The translations under genes were made by a program, and so were the position numbers. The notes under the pieces were generated by a model. The model made no database searches and was not told the DNA's origin. It saw nothing but the letters and a program-made list of their open reading frames with translations. Below, one piece after another: positions 16,590 to 25,100 of a stretch of 63,548 bases of DNA. This DNA is from DSUN01 sp035527715 (GTDB lineage Bacteria; Planctomycetota; PUPC01; DSUN01): contig DATKZY010000100.1 in the NCBI GenBank assembly GCA_035527715.1, forward strand, positions 1-63,548. Reading direction: 5' to 3'. The number at the start of each line of letters is the position of its first letter. Position 1 is the stretch's first letter.

Positions 16590-17144
16590 CTACTCCAGTC
16601 CCAGTTCGGCCTTCGTGAAGATCGGCGTGAAGCGGTAGCCGCGGCTCTCGAACCTCTCGCGCGCGCCCTGGAGGCGGTCCACGATGCCGACGACGCGCAC
16701 CACCTTGCCCCCCGCCTTCTCGACCTCGGCGATCGCGTCGAGGACGGACCCGCCCGTCGTCATCACGTCCTCCACAATCACCGCCTGGGCGCCGCCGGGC
16801 AGGTGCCCCTCGACCATCCTCTGGAGTCCGTGCTCCTTCGTCGCCTTGCGCACGATGAAGCCGGCCAGCGGCCTGTGCCGCACGTAGCTCGCGTAGCACA
16901 CGGCGCCCACGATCGGGTCGGCCCCAAGCGTCGGCCCCCCAACGACATCCACCTTCTCGCCCTCCAGCATGTCGAGGATGATTTCGCCGACGAGAAACGC
17001 CCCCTCGGGGTGGGTGGTCACCATCCGGCAGTCAATGTAGTACTGGCTCGTCCCGCCCTTGGAGAGACGCACCTCGCCGTAGCGCACGCCCTCGCGGCGA
17101 ATCAGGTCGAGCAACCGCTTGCGGTACTCGGGGTTGACCGGCAT
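16590..17144 (-). CDS. pyrE: Orotate phosphoribosyltransferase
   Basis: A 184-residue type I phosphoribosyltransferase that converts orotate and PRPP to OMP in pyrimidine synthesis. The PRPP-binding motif is AVIVEDVMTTGGSVLDAI. The N-terminal part (SKGGTSQYYIDCR, GGPTLGADPI) and the flexible loop region RKATKEHG are typical of the family. The ATG at 17142-17144 fits the family length. It sits 14 nt after the creatininase-family gene and 3 nt before nnrE. Confidence 0.95.
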   Translation of the reverse strand: MPVNPEYRKRLLDLIRREGVRYGEVRLSKGGTSQYYIDCRMVTTHPEGAFLVGEIILDMLEGEKVDVVGGPTLGADPIVGAVCYASYVRHRPLAGFIVRKATKEHGLQRMVEGHLPGGAQAVIVEDVMTTGGSVLDAIAEVEKAGGKVVRVVGIVDRLQGARERFESRGYRFTPIFTKAELGLE

Positions 17145-17158
17145 CGGATGGCTCCTGG

Positions 17159-17923
17159 TCAATATGGAAAGGTCGCATCCATCGGGGCGTCCGACAGCTC
17201 CTTGAGAAACTTGGCGACGCGCTCGACGACGACGGCGATGTAGCGTCGCCCCTTCTCGGCCGTGGCGGCCCGCGGGTCGCCCACGCCGGCGTTCGTCGTC
17301 AGCAGGTGCCAGGGCCGCGTGATCTGCGCCCAGCCGCGGTTGAGCGCCTCGAAGCGCGTCGGGCGAACCGCCCCGTCGTCGGCGTCGGCCAGGTGGATCA
17401 GGTCGCCGAACAGGGCCAGGCCCACGCTCGTCTCCATCTCGTCCGCGTGGTCGCCCGGCTTCTCGAAGATCTCCTTCACGCGGTCCGAGCCGACCGTCCA
17501 CCAGTTCACAAGGCTCAGGAACACCTTGGTCTTGCCATACAGCTCGCGGAGCAGCGGCTTGAAGTCGTTGCCGCCGTGGCTGTTGAAGACGACGCACTTG
17601 AGGATGCCGTGGTGCTCGAGCGACCGCACGATCTCCGTCACCATCGCGTCGAGCACGGGCTGGCCCACGTGGATGGCCAGCGGAAACTCCAGTTGGTTGG
17701 AATCCACGCCGTAGGGAATGGTCGGCAGCAGGACCACCTTGGCGCCCAGCTTGAGCGCCGCCTCGCAGCACAGGTCGGCGATGCCCTCGCCGTGGAACGC
17801 ATCGGAGCCGTACGGGATGTGCAGGTTATGCGGCTCCGTCGCCCCGACGGGCAGCACGGCCACCTGGAACTCCCGTTCCCGCACCGCCTTCAGCGTCAGC
17901 TCATCCAGCCGCCATTCCCTCAC
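17159..17923 (-). CDS. Creatininase-family amidohydrolase
   Basis: A 254-residue protein of the creatininase (creatinine amidohydrolase) superfamily. These are metal-dependent hydrolases acting on cyclic amides; members include creatininase, 3-dehydro-scyllo-inosose hydrolases and the mycofactocin protein MftE. The metal-binding motifs are visible: LPVGATEPHNLHIPYGSDAF, FNSHGGND and DHADEMETS. The actual substrate cannot be told. It is the first gene of the unit with pyrE and nnrE, behind a consensus promoter at 17956-17985. The neighbours do not suggest a pathway for it. Confidence 0.88.
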   Translation of the reverse strand: MREWRLDELTLKAVREREFQVAVLPVGATEPHNLHIPYGSDAFHGEGIADLCCEAALKLGAKVVLLPTIPYGVDSNQLEFPLAIHVGQPVLDAMVTEIVRSLEHHGILKCVVFNSHGGNDFKPLLRELYGKTKVFLSLVNWWTVGSDRVKEIFEKPGDHADEMETSVGLALFGDLIHLADADDGAVRPTRFEALNRGWAQITRPWHLLTTNAGVGDPRAATAEKGRRYIAVVVERVAKFLKELSDAPMDATFPY

Positions 17924-17955
17924 GGGCCGGCTCCTACCTGCCCCTCCGCCGCCGC

Positions 17956-17985
17956 ACTATAGCGGCCCGGCCGCCCCCTTGTCAA
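17956..17985 (-). promoter_or_regulatory. Promoter of creatininase-pyrE-nnrE unit
   Basis: On the minus strand TTGACA (17980-17985), 18 bp, then TATAGT (17956-17961), roughly 30 nt upstream of the first gene. Confidence 0.6.
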
Positions 17986-18002
17986 GCCAGCCCCGGACCC
18001 GG

Positions 18003-18265
18003 TTTTGCCCTTTGGCGATTCTCTGGCATCCGGCTCAGAGTCGCGCGGGGTTCTCCGTTTCCGGCGCACCCGTTTGGCGATTCTCGCCCATCCGGCTCAG
18101 AGTCATACAGTGTTCTCGAGTTCCCGACTCGAGAATCGCCGATTCTCGGCGTTCCGGCTCAGAGTCATACAGTGTTTGCAGAGTCGGACGGTTTTTCGCG
18201 CGGCGGCTTGGTGGTTGGCCACTACAGGTTGTGGCTATCTTCGGGGCAGCCCCCAATCCGCTGAG
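18003..18265. repeat. Dispersed CGGCTCAGAGTC repeat, copy 1
   Basis: A roughly 260-bp module with repeated CCGGCTCAGAGTC boxes, TTTGGCGATTCTCG, GTCATACAG, TTTTTCGCGCGG, ACAGGTTGTGGCT and AATCCGCTGAGT. The same blocks in the same order and orientation occur at 42525-42750. This copy has one extra internal CGGCTCAGAGTCATACAGTG unit. No credible open frame. Confidence 0.8.
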
Positions 18266-18368
18266 TCGCCTGACTCGCCGCTTCATGGGGAAGGTCCCAT
18301 CAGCCCCGCGTGGTCCTGGCGCCCGGCGACCGCGAATCTCCCAAATCGCCGCGAATCGGGAAGGAAGA

Positions 18369-18595
18369 GTCTGACGCGGAGCCCGCAGAGCCGGCGGAGT
18401 CCGCAGAGAAGAGGGTTGCGACCACGGATGGCACGGATGGGCACGGATGGAGCCGACCGACCGGGGGCAGCGAAGAGGCTGCCCGCGAAACACGCGAAAG
18501 ACGCGAAAATGATCGGCCCCACGCAGAGGAGCCGAGGCCGCAGAGGGGGGATGGCGACCGCGGATTGCGCGGATGGGCGCGGATGTGATGGACCA
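18369..18595. repeat. CGCAGAG/CACGGATGG repeat, left flank of the R-M gene
   Basis: Two tandem units, each with a GACGCGGAG...CCGCAGAG part followed by a CACGGATGG part. Unit 1 (18371-18453) ends in three CACGGATGG copies. Unit 2 (about 18520-18592) has CGCGGAT variants. Unit 1 is matched in inverted orientation at 22037-22135, on the other side of the restriction-modification gene. The gap 17924-18652 contains this, the dispersed repeat and a promoter, and no gene. Confidence 0.8.
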
Positions 18596-18652
18596 ACCGA
18601 CTGCCGGCTGCACGAGTATCCGCGTCTCACGACTTGACAGCCAGACTGCCTT

Positions 18653-21600
18653 GTGGCGCAATCACTGACTGTCCGGCCCACACCTGTCGAGGGATCTTCG
18701 TTGTCAGCAGAGGCATTGGCGCTGAGCGCGCTGCGCGCGTTCGCGCATTCCGTCAAGAAGAAGATGGCCGCCTTGAGCCACGGTGAGCCCGAGGATCAGC
18801 TCAGGAAGCCGTTTGAGGTCCTCCTTGAGTCGATAGGGCAAGCCATTGGTGTCGTGGTCGTCTGCAAGGGCGAGACGTTGCTGCCCGGGCGCATGGGCAA
18901 GCCCGACTACGCCATCCACGCCGCCAGCCTCTTCGCTGGGTATGCCGAACTGAAGGCGCCCGGCAAAGGCGCGGATCCAAGGCGGTTCAAGGGGTCCGAC
19001 GCTAAGCAATGGAAGCGCTTTCACGACCAGCCCAATCTCCTCTACAGTGACGGGAACGAATGGGGCCTATGGCGACAGGGCCAACACGTCCGGCCGCTCC
19101 TCCGCATCGAGGGGGACATCTGCGTTGACGGCAGTAAGGCAATTGCCGAGCAGGACGCTGGCTCGCTTCTGGCCATTCTCCGCGATTTTCTCGCGTGGGA
19201 ACCCATCGTGCCCAAGAAGGCCGAGGAGTTGGCCAAGCTTCTCGCGCCCCTGTGCAAGATGCTGCGCGAGGATGTGCTCGAAGCCCTCCGAGCCAGGTCC
19301 TCAGCGTTGGAGCGCCTGGCGCGCGACTGGCGCGAAATGCTCTTCCCCCAGGCGGACGACGCCCGCTTTGCCGACGCCTATGCGCAAACCGTGACCTTTG
19401 CGCTCCTCCTCGCCCGCAGCGAAGGAAGCCCGACAACCCATCTGACCGATGCCGTGGACGCCCTCGCCAGCCATCATAGCCTTCTCTCTCGCGCGCTCCT
19501 GATACTCACCGACGCCAGAGTCCAGGTCGAGATATCCGCTTCAGTGCGGCTACTCCAGCGCGTTATCGCCGCCATTCCACCAAAGGCATTCGCCCGGCAG
19601 GAGAAGGACCCTTGGCTGTACTTTTACGAGACGTTCCTCGGCGCCTATGATCCTCAACTGCGCAAGAACGCAGGGGTGTACTATACGCCGGTCGAGGTTG
19701 TGCAGGCGCAAGTGCGGCTGATTGACGAATTGCTGCGGGACAGACTGAAGAGGCCGAACGGCTTCGCCAATCCGGATGTAGTCACCCTCGACCCCGCGGC
19801 CGGCACGGGCACCTACCTCCTGGGTGTGATCAAGCATGCCCTGGACCGTGTCGAGGGGCGCCAGGGGAAGGGCGCGGTGCCGGGCCAAGCCACAGCGCTG
19901 GCCCGCAACCTCCATGGTTTTGAGACCATGGTCGGCCCCTACGCTGTGGCGGACCTCCGCGTCAGTCGCGCGCTCCAGGACCGGGGCGCCACTTTGCCTA
20001 AGGACGGCATTGGCGTCTATCTCACCGACACACTCGAGTCGCCAAATGCCAAGCCGGGCGCCTTCCCGCAATTCCTTGAGCCACTCGCCGATCAGCACAA
20101 GCGCGCGCTGCGGGTGAAGGACAAGGTGCCGGTGATCGTCTGCCTGGGCAATCCGCCCTATGACCGCCACGAGGCCGCCGACCCGACCGACGAACGCAGC
20201 CACGCCCGCACTGGCGGTTGGGTGCGATGGGGCGACGTGGGCGACCCGGACAAGGCAATTCTGAAGGACTTCATCGAACCCGCCAAGGAAGCCGGCCACG
20301 GCGGCGATGTCAAGAACCTCTACAACCTCTACGTCTACTTCTGGCGCTGGGCACTGTGGAAAGTCCTCGAACAGAAGGGGGCTCAGGGCCCAGGAATCGT
20401 CTCCTTCATCAGCGCCTCGTCCTATCTCACCGGTGACGCCTTCGCCGGCATGCGCCAGCACATGCGGTTCATCAGCGACGACATCTGGATCATTGATCTC
20501 GGTGGCGAGGGCAGGGGCGCCCGCCAGACCGACAATGTTTTCGACATCAAGACTCCCGTCGCCATCGCCATCGTTGCCTCGTATAGTTGGCCCCACAAGG
20601 ATGCTACGGCCGCGGTCCACTACACACGGATCGAGGGCTCCACCAAGGAGAAACTCGCTGCTCTCGCGTCTGTGAAGTCGCTCAGCGACTTGGCGTGGGA
20701 GGAATGCCCTGGAGAGGACATGAGGGCGCCCTTCCGTCCACCGGGCAAGGGCAGGTACTTCGACTGGCCTCTTCTCACCGACCTGTTCCCCTGGCAACAC
20801 TCAGGCGTCCAACTCAAGCGCACATGGCCCATCGCGCCCGATGAGTCCACACTGCACAGACGTTGGCGCGCGCTTCTTGTGGCGCAGGACCGGGCCCTCG
20901 CGTTTAGGGAATCTGGCGACCGCTGCGTGGGCAGAAGCTACAGGGTAGCGTTGACAGCGCAGGCTTCGTCTGCACCCATTGTCAAACTGGCCTCTGACAC
21001 ACCCACGCCGCCCATCTGTCGTTATTGCTACCGGTCATTCGATCGTCAGTTCATCATTGCAGACGGGCGGCTGATGTCAAGGCCCCGCCCTGATCTGTGG
21101 TACGTGGCAGGCCAAGAGCAGGTCTTTCTCACTACGCTGCTGACTGAGCCTCTCGGAAGCGGCCCCACGCTGGTAGCCTCTGCAGCAATCCCGGACCTGC
21201 ATCACTTCTCGGGCCGGGGTGCCAAGGATGCGATCCCGCTGTACATAGACCCTGAGGCAACGCTTCCGAACATCGCCCCCGGCGCTCTGGACAGAATCGA
21301 GGAAGCGATCGGGCAGCCTGTAGGCGCTGAGGATCTGGCTGCGTACGCGTACGCAATTATGGCACAGCCTAGCTTTGTCGCGCATTTCACTGCGCAACTC
21401 GGCAAGCTCGAGGTGCGGGTTCCTATCACCAAGCAACCGAAGTTGTTCCGACGCGTTTGCCAGGTGGGTCGGCGGCTGCTTTGGCTGCACACCTACGGCG
21501 AACGGTTCGTGCCCGAGGGGCAGCAGCCGGGGGTGGTGCCGGCAGGGTCGGCGCGGTGCGTGAAGGCGGTGCCCAATGATCCGGAGCGCTATCCTGACAG

Positions 21601-21988
21601 CTTCGAGTACGAGGAGGCGTCGAAGACGCTGCGGGTCGGCGAAGGGGAGTTCGCGCCGATTGAGAAGGTGGTGTGGGAGTTCCAGGTTTCTGGTCTGGAG
21701 GTGGTGAGGTCGTGGCTGCGGTATCGGATGAGGAGCGGGTATGGGCGCAAGTCGTCGCCGCTCGACGACATCCGGCCAGAGCGGTGGAGCGGGCAGTTCA
21801 CGACGGAGCTACTGGAGCTTCTGTGGGTGCTGGAGGCCACGCTGGCCGAATATCCGCGCCAGGCCGAACTGCTCGATGAGGTGCTGAAGGGGCCGCTTTT
21901 CCGGGCCGACGAGTTTCCGCCCGTGCCGGCCGAGCTTCGCAAGCCGCCCAAGCCGCCCGGCCAGCAGGAACTCCCATACGGAGAGTGA
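18653..21988 (+). CDS. Single-chain restriction-modification enzyme (type IIG / type ISP-like, no helicase)
   Basis: An 1111-residue fused nuclease and adenine methyltransferase. The N-terminal nuclease motif is PD-(D/E)xK-like: Asp85, Glu99 and Lys101 in GKPDYAIHAASLFAGYAELK. A helical linker (180-330) leads to the methyltransferase, with DPAAGTGTYLLG (SAM motif I) near 380 and NPPYD (motif IV) near 500. The C-terminal 300 residues resemble the specificity domain of type ISP enzymes such as LlaBIII (SGRGAKDAIPLY). Those enzymes carry an SF2 helicase between nuclease and methylase; none is present here. It should cut unmodified foreign DNA and methylate host sites. Translation appears to start at GTG; the ribosome-binding site is poor and the ATG at residue 38 is possible. 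It stands alone, flanked by inverted repeats, suggesting horizontal gain. Confidence 0.88.
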   Translation: MAQSLTVRPTPVEGSSLSAEALALSALRAFAHSVKKKMAALSHGEPEDQLRKPFEVLLESIGQAIGVVVVCKGETLLPGRMGKPDYAIHAASLFAGYAELKAPGKGADPRRFKGSDAKQWKRFHDQPNLLYSDGNEWGLWRQGQHVRPLLRIEGDICVDGSKAIAEQDAGSLLAILRDFLAWEPIVPKKAEELAKLLAPLCKMLREDVLEALRARSSALERLARDWREMLFPQADDARFADAYAQTVTFALLLARSEGSPTTHLTDAVDALASHHSLLSRALLILTDARVQVEISASVRLLQRVIAAIPPKAFARQEKDPWLYFYETFLGAYDPQLRKNAGVYYTPVEVVQAQVRLIDELLRDRLKRPNGFANPDVVTLDPAAGTGTYLLGVIKHALDRVEGRQGKGAVPGQATALARNLHGFETMVGPYAVADLRVSRALQDRGATLPKDGIGVYLTDTLESPNAKPGAFPQFLEPLADQHKRALRVKDKVPVIVCLGNPPYDRHEAADPTDERSHARTGGWVRWGDVGDPDKAILKDFIEPAKEAGHGGDVKNLYNLYVYFWRWALWKVLEQKGAQGPGIVSFISASSYLTGDAFAGMRQHMRFISDDIWIIDLGGEGRGARQTDNVFDIKTPVAIAIVASYSWPHKDATAAVHYTRIEGSTKEKLAALASVKSLSDLAWEECPGEDMRAPFRPPGKGRYFDWPLLTDLFPWQHSGVQLKRTWPIAPDESTLHRRWRALLVAQDRALAFRESGDRCVGRSYRVALTAQASSAPIVKLASDTPTPPICRYCYRSFDRQFIIADGRLMSRPRPDLWYVAGQEQVFLTTLLTEPLGSGPTLVASAAIPDLHHFSGRGAKDAIPLYIDPEATLPNIAPGALDRIEEAIGQPVGAEDLAAYAYAIMAQPSFVAHFTAQLGKLEVRVPITKQPKLFRRVCQVGRRLLWLHTYGERFVPEGQQPGVVPAGSARCVKAVPNDPERYPDSFEYEEASKTLRVGEGEFAPIEKVVWEFQVSGLEVVRSWLRYRMRSGYGRKSSPLDDIRPERWSGQFTTELLELLWVLEATLAEYPRQAELLDEVLKGPLFRADEFPPVPAELRKPPKPPGQQELPYGE

Positions 21989-22036
21989 TGCGACGTCGGA
22001 GCGGCTGCCGCGTGCGTGGTTGCACGCCCTACCGGC

Positions 22037-22135
22037 CTGTCCTATCCGTGCCCATCCGTGCCATCCGTGGTTGTCGGCTTCTTCTCTGCGCGCTCTCCCC
22101 TCCCTGTGCGGCCTCTGCGTGAGATCTCGCCGCTT
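22037..22135. repeat. CACGGATGG/CGCAGAG repeat, right flank of the R-M gene (inverted)
   Basis: Reverse complement of unit 1 at 18371-18453. The order here is CCATCCGTG units, then CTTCTCTGCG, then GCGGCCTCTGCGTGAG. It starts about 50 nt after the restriction-modification stop. Confidence 0.8.
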
Positions 22136-22160
22136 CGCATCTGGCGTCTGTCGCGCGCCC

Positions 22161-25100
22161 TCATCGCAGCCGCACTTCGGCCTTCTCGGACACTTGATAG
22201 CCGAGCTTGGCCTTGAGGATGCGGGCGTTGACGGTGTCGGCGATGTAGCAGGCCTCGTCGGTTGCCGAGACAACCAACGGCCAGGCGAAGGCGATCTCAG
22301 GCTTGGGCACCGGGCTGCCAGGGCCGCGGGAGTCCATGTTGCCGTAGCCGCCGAAGCGGAGCACGGGATTGGCGTTGCTGTCTATCACGGCGACCGAGGC
22401 GCGCATGGCGTCGGGCACGAAGAGGCGGCCGAAGCCGTCGAGGTCGAAGCGAGCGCTCTCGCAGTTGCAGCGGCTCGACTCGACGTCCTTCTGGTGCATG
22501 GGGCAGAAGCCGAAGTAGGTCCACTCGGCGCCCTCGATGCGGCAGGCGTGGAAGTGGCCGTAGTTGGTGGCCAGGTGGTCGCCCTTGGGGTCCTTCACGA
22601 CGCTGCCGCCCTCGGGCTTGAACTTGACGATCGAGCCGTACATCTGGCGGTAGAAGAACCAGGGCTGCGGGCAGGCGACGTGGATGGGCAGCCGCCCCTC
22701 GAAGAACTCGGGGCAGTACTCGCGCTTCGGCTTGAGGGCCAGCCCCACGTAGACGTTCCCCTTGCGGTCCACCGCGATGCCGGAGCCCGAGCTGTAGGCG
22801 TCGTTGATGAACTGGTAGCGCTTCACCGTGCCGTCGGGCGCGACCTGGGAGATGCAGACCTGGGTGTTGCCGTGGGGGTGGTAGTGTTGGACGAAGTAGA
22901 TGTCGCCGTTGGGCGCGACGCAGTGGCCGCGGTTCGAGTTGCCGTGGCCGCCGAAGAGCTTGGGCACTTCGGGCTTGCCGTCGGCGAAGGCGAGGGTCTT
23001 GCCGGCCGGGTCGAACTTGCGGAGTCCGTTGTTCCCTGCGAAGTAGAAATTGCGGTCGCGGCCGATGGCGATCTCGCCGCCCCAGCCCTCGCGGTTGCCG
23101 ATGTCGAGGGGCTGTCGGCGCAGGAATTTGCCGGTCTTCCCGTCGAAGGCGCGCCACTTGCCCGCGTAGATGGTCTCGGTGGCGTCGTCCACGGTCATCA
23201 GGTTGCCCTCGAAGCCGGCCGATTCGTCGGAGTAGGGGCCGGTTTGCATGGCGTAGAGGCTGCCCTGGAGGTCGAAGCGGTCGCCCAGGTCGGCCACCTT
23301 GTCGCCGCTGCCGAGCCAGAGGATGGGTGGCTGGGCGTTGGCGTCGAGGGCCATGACCAGCTCGTTCTGCCACTTGGCGATGGGCGCGCGCGCCACCTCG
23401 GTGGGCTCCTGAAGGCTCTTGAGCTTGAGGAGCGCGACGTTCTTCGCCCCTTCGCCGGAGGCGCAGGCGAGGACGTAGAGGGCGCCGGTCTTGCGGTTCA
23501 CGAGCACCTTGTTCGCGCCGGGCAGGGGAATTTGCTTCAGGGGCGAGCCATCGGGCTTGAAGATGGCCAGGCGGCCGTTCCCCGTGTCGGCGACGACGAT
23601 GTTGCCCTGGGCATCCACGGCGATGCCGCGGGGGTTGCTCAGATGCGTGGCGTCGTTGCCAGGCTTCTGGAACTCGCCGATGAACGGCTTGGCGAAGTCG
23701 TCGAGCAGCTCCGGCGCGCCCCAGGCGACGCGATAGACGACGTCGTGCGGCTCGCCGTGGTCGTAGAGGCTGCGGCCGTGGAGGCCGGTGACATAGATCG
23801 TCTTCTCGTCGGGGGCGAGGGCGACATACATCTCGCCGCCGAGGGAGAAGCGCGAGATCTGCGGGCCGAGGAGGTCGGGGGGCGCCGAGCCGTCGGTGCC
23901 CAGCCTCATCAGCCGCCGGCCGTGGCCCATGCCCCGCATGCACAGATTGGTCAGGAGGATATGACCGTCCTTCGCGATGACTGTCTGCTGGGTGCCGATG
24001 GCCGGGCACTCGGGCAGCCACGAGTGGTTGAGGGCGTTGTAGAGAATGGGCAGCCACGAGCCGTCGCCGATGGCGATGGGCTGAATGCCCTTCATCTTCT
24101 CGGCGGGCAGGCCGCTGGGGAAGGGGTAGACCTGGCGAAGGTAGCGCCCTTCGCGGTCGAAGACGCGGATGCCGCTGTTCGCCCAGCCGTGGTCCACCGA
24201 CACGCCGCCGGTGAAGACATAAAGGTCGCCCTTCTCGTCCACGGCCAGGCTGCGGATGTGGCCGACGCCCGGCTTCCAGCCGATGATCCGCTCGAAGCCG
24301 GCCTTGAGGCCGAGGCCGACGTGGACGTTGTAGGTGCCCTCGGGCAGGTCCTTCCCGTCGTCGTCCTTGCCGTCCCAGGTGAGGGTCTGTTCCAGGGAGT
24401 CGGCCTTGAGGGGCTCGGGGGCGTTCTTGCCGAGGACGCCTGCGGCTAGGTGGCGGACGATCTTGCCCTTCTCGTCGGTGACCCAGACGGCGGCATCGGT
24501 GGGCGCCTTGGCGGCGAAGCGCACGGACGCCCCCTTGCGCTCGCGGCTCACGCGGGGCGCGCGGGCGAACTCCGCCGGCGGCGAGGGCGGCTCGGCCAGG
24601 GCGGGCGCGGCCACCTTCGGCTTCTGCTCCTTGAGGCCGAGGGCCGCCAGATTCATCCCCTTCGCCGCCATGTAGCGGGCGAGTTGAGGGTGAGCAATGT
24701 CGCCCTTCTGGAAGTAGAGGTAGGCGAACAGCTCGGGCTCGTGGCCCGTGCCGAGGTAGTTGGGCCGCCAGCCGTAGTCGAAGTTCTGCCAGCCGGGCGT
24801 CTCGTCCATCGTGGGGCGGCGTGCCTGGCGGATGCGGAAGAAGTTGGCGCCCCACAGCTTGGGGAACTCGCCGGGCTTGATCCCGAGGTCCTCGAAGGAC
24901 ACTCGGCACTCGCAGCGCCAGCCGCGGTCGCCGCGCCACGTCTTCACCTGGAGGCTGGGCGGGTTCCACGTCAGGTCGTTCTTCATGTGCCGCTTGTTGT
25001 GGGCAGCCTTGGGGTTCACGGCAAGGTAGAAGTACCGGTAGTCCTCGGTGCGGCCGGGGTCAATCAGGTTGTCAATGCAGTCGTCCAACCACAGGGCGCC

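Noticed and set aside
22020..24449. Plus-strand open frame of 809 codons opposite the CBM9/NHL gene
   Set aside because: Composition-driven shadow; the minus-strand protein has clear domains and a signal peptide.
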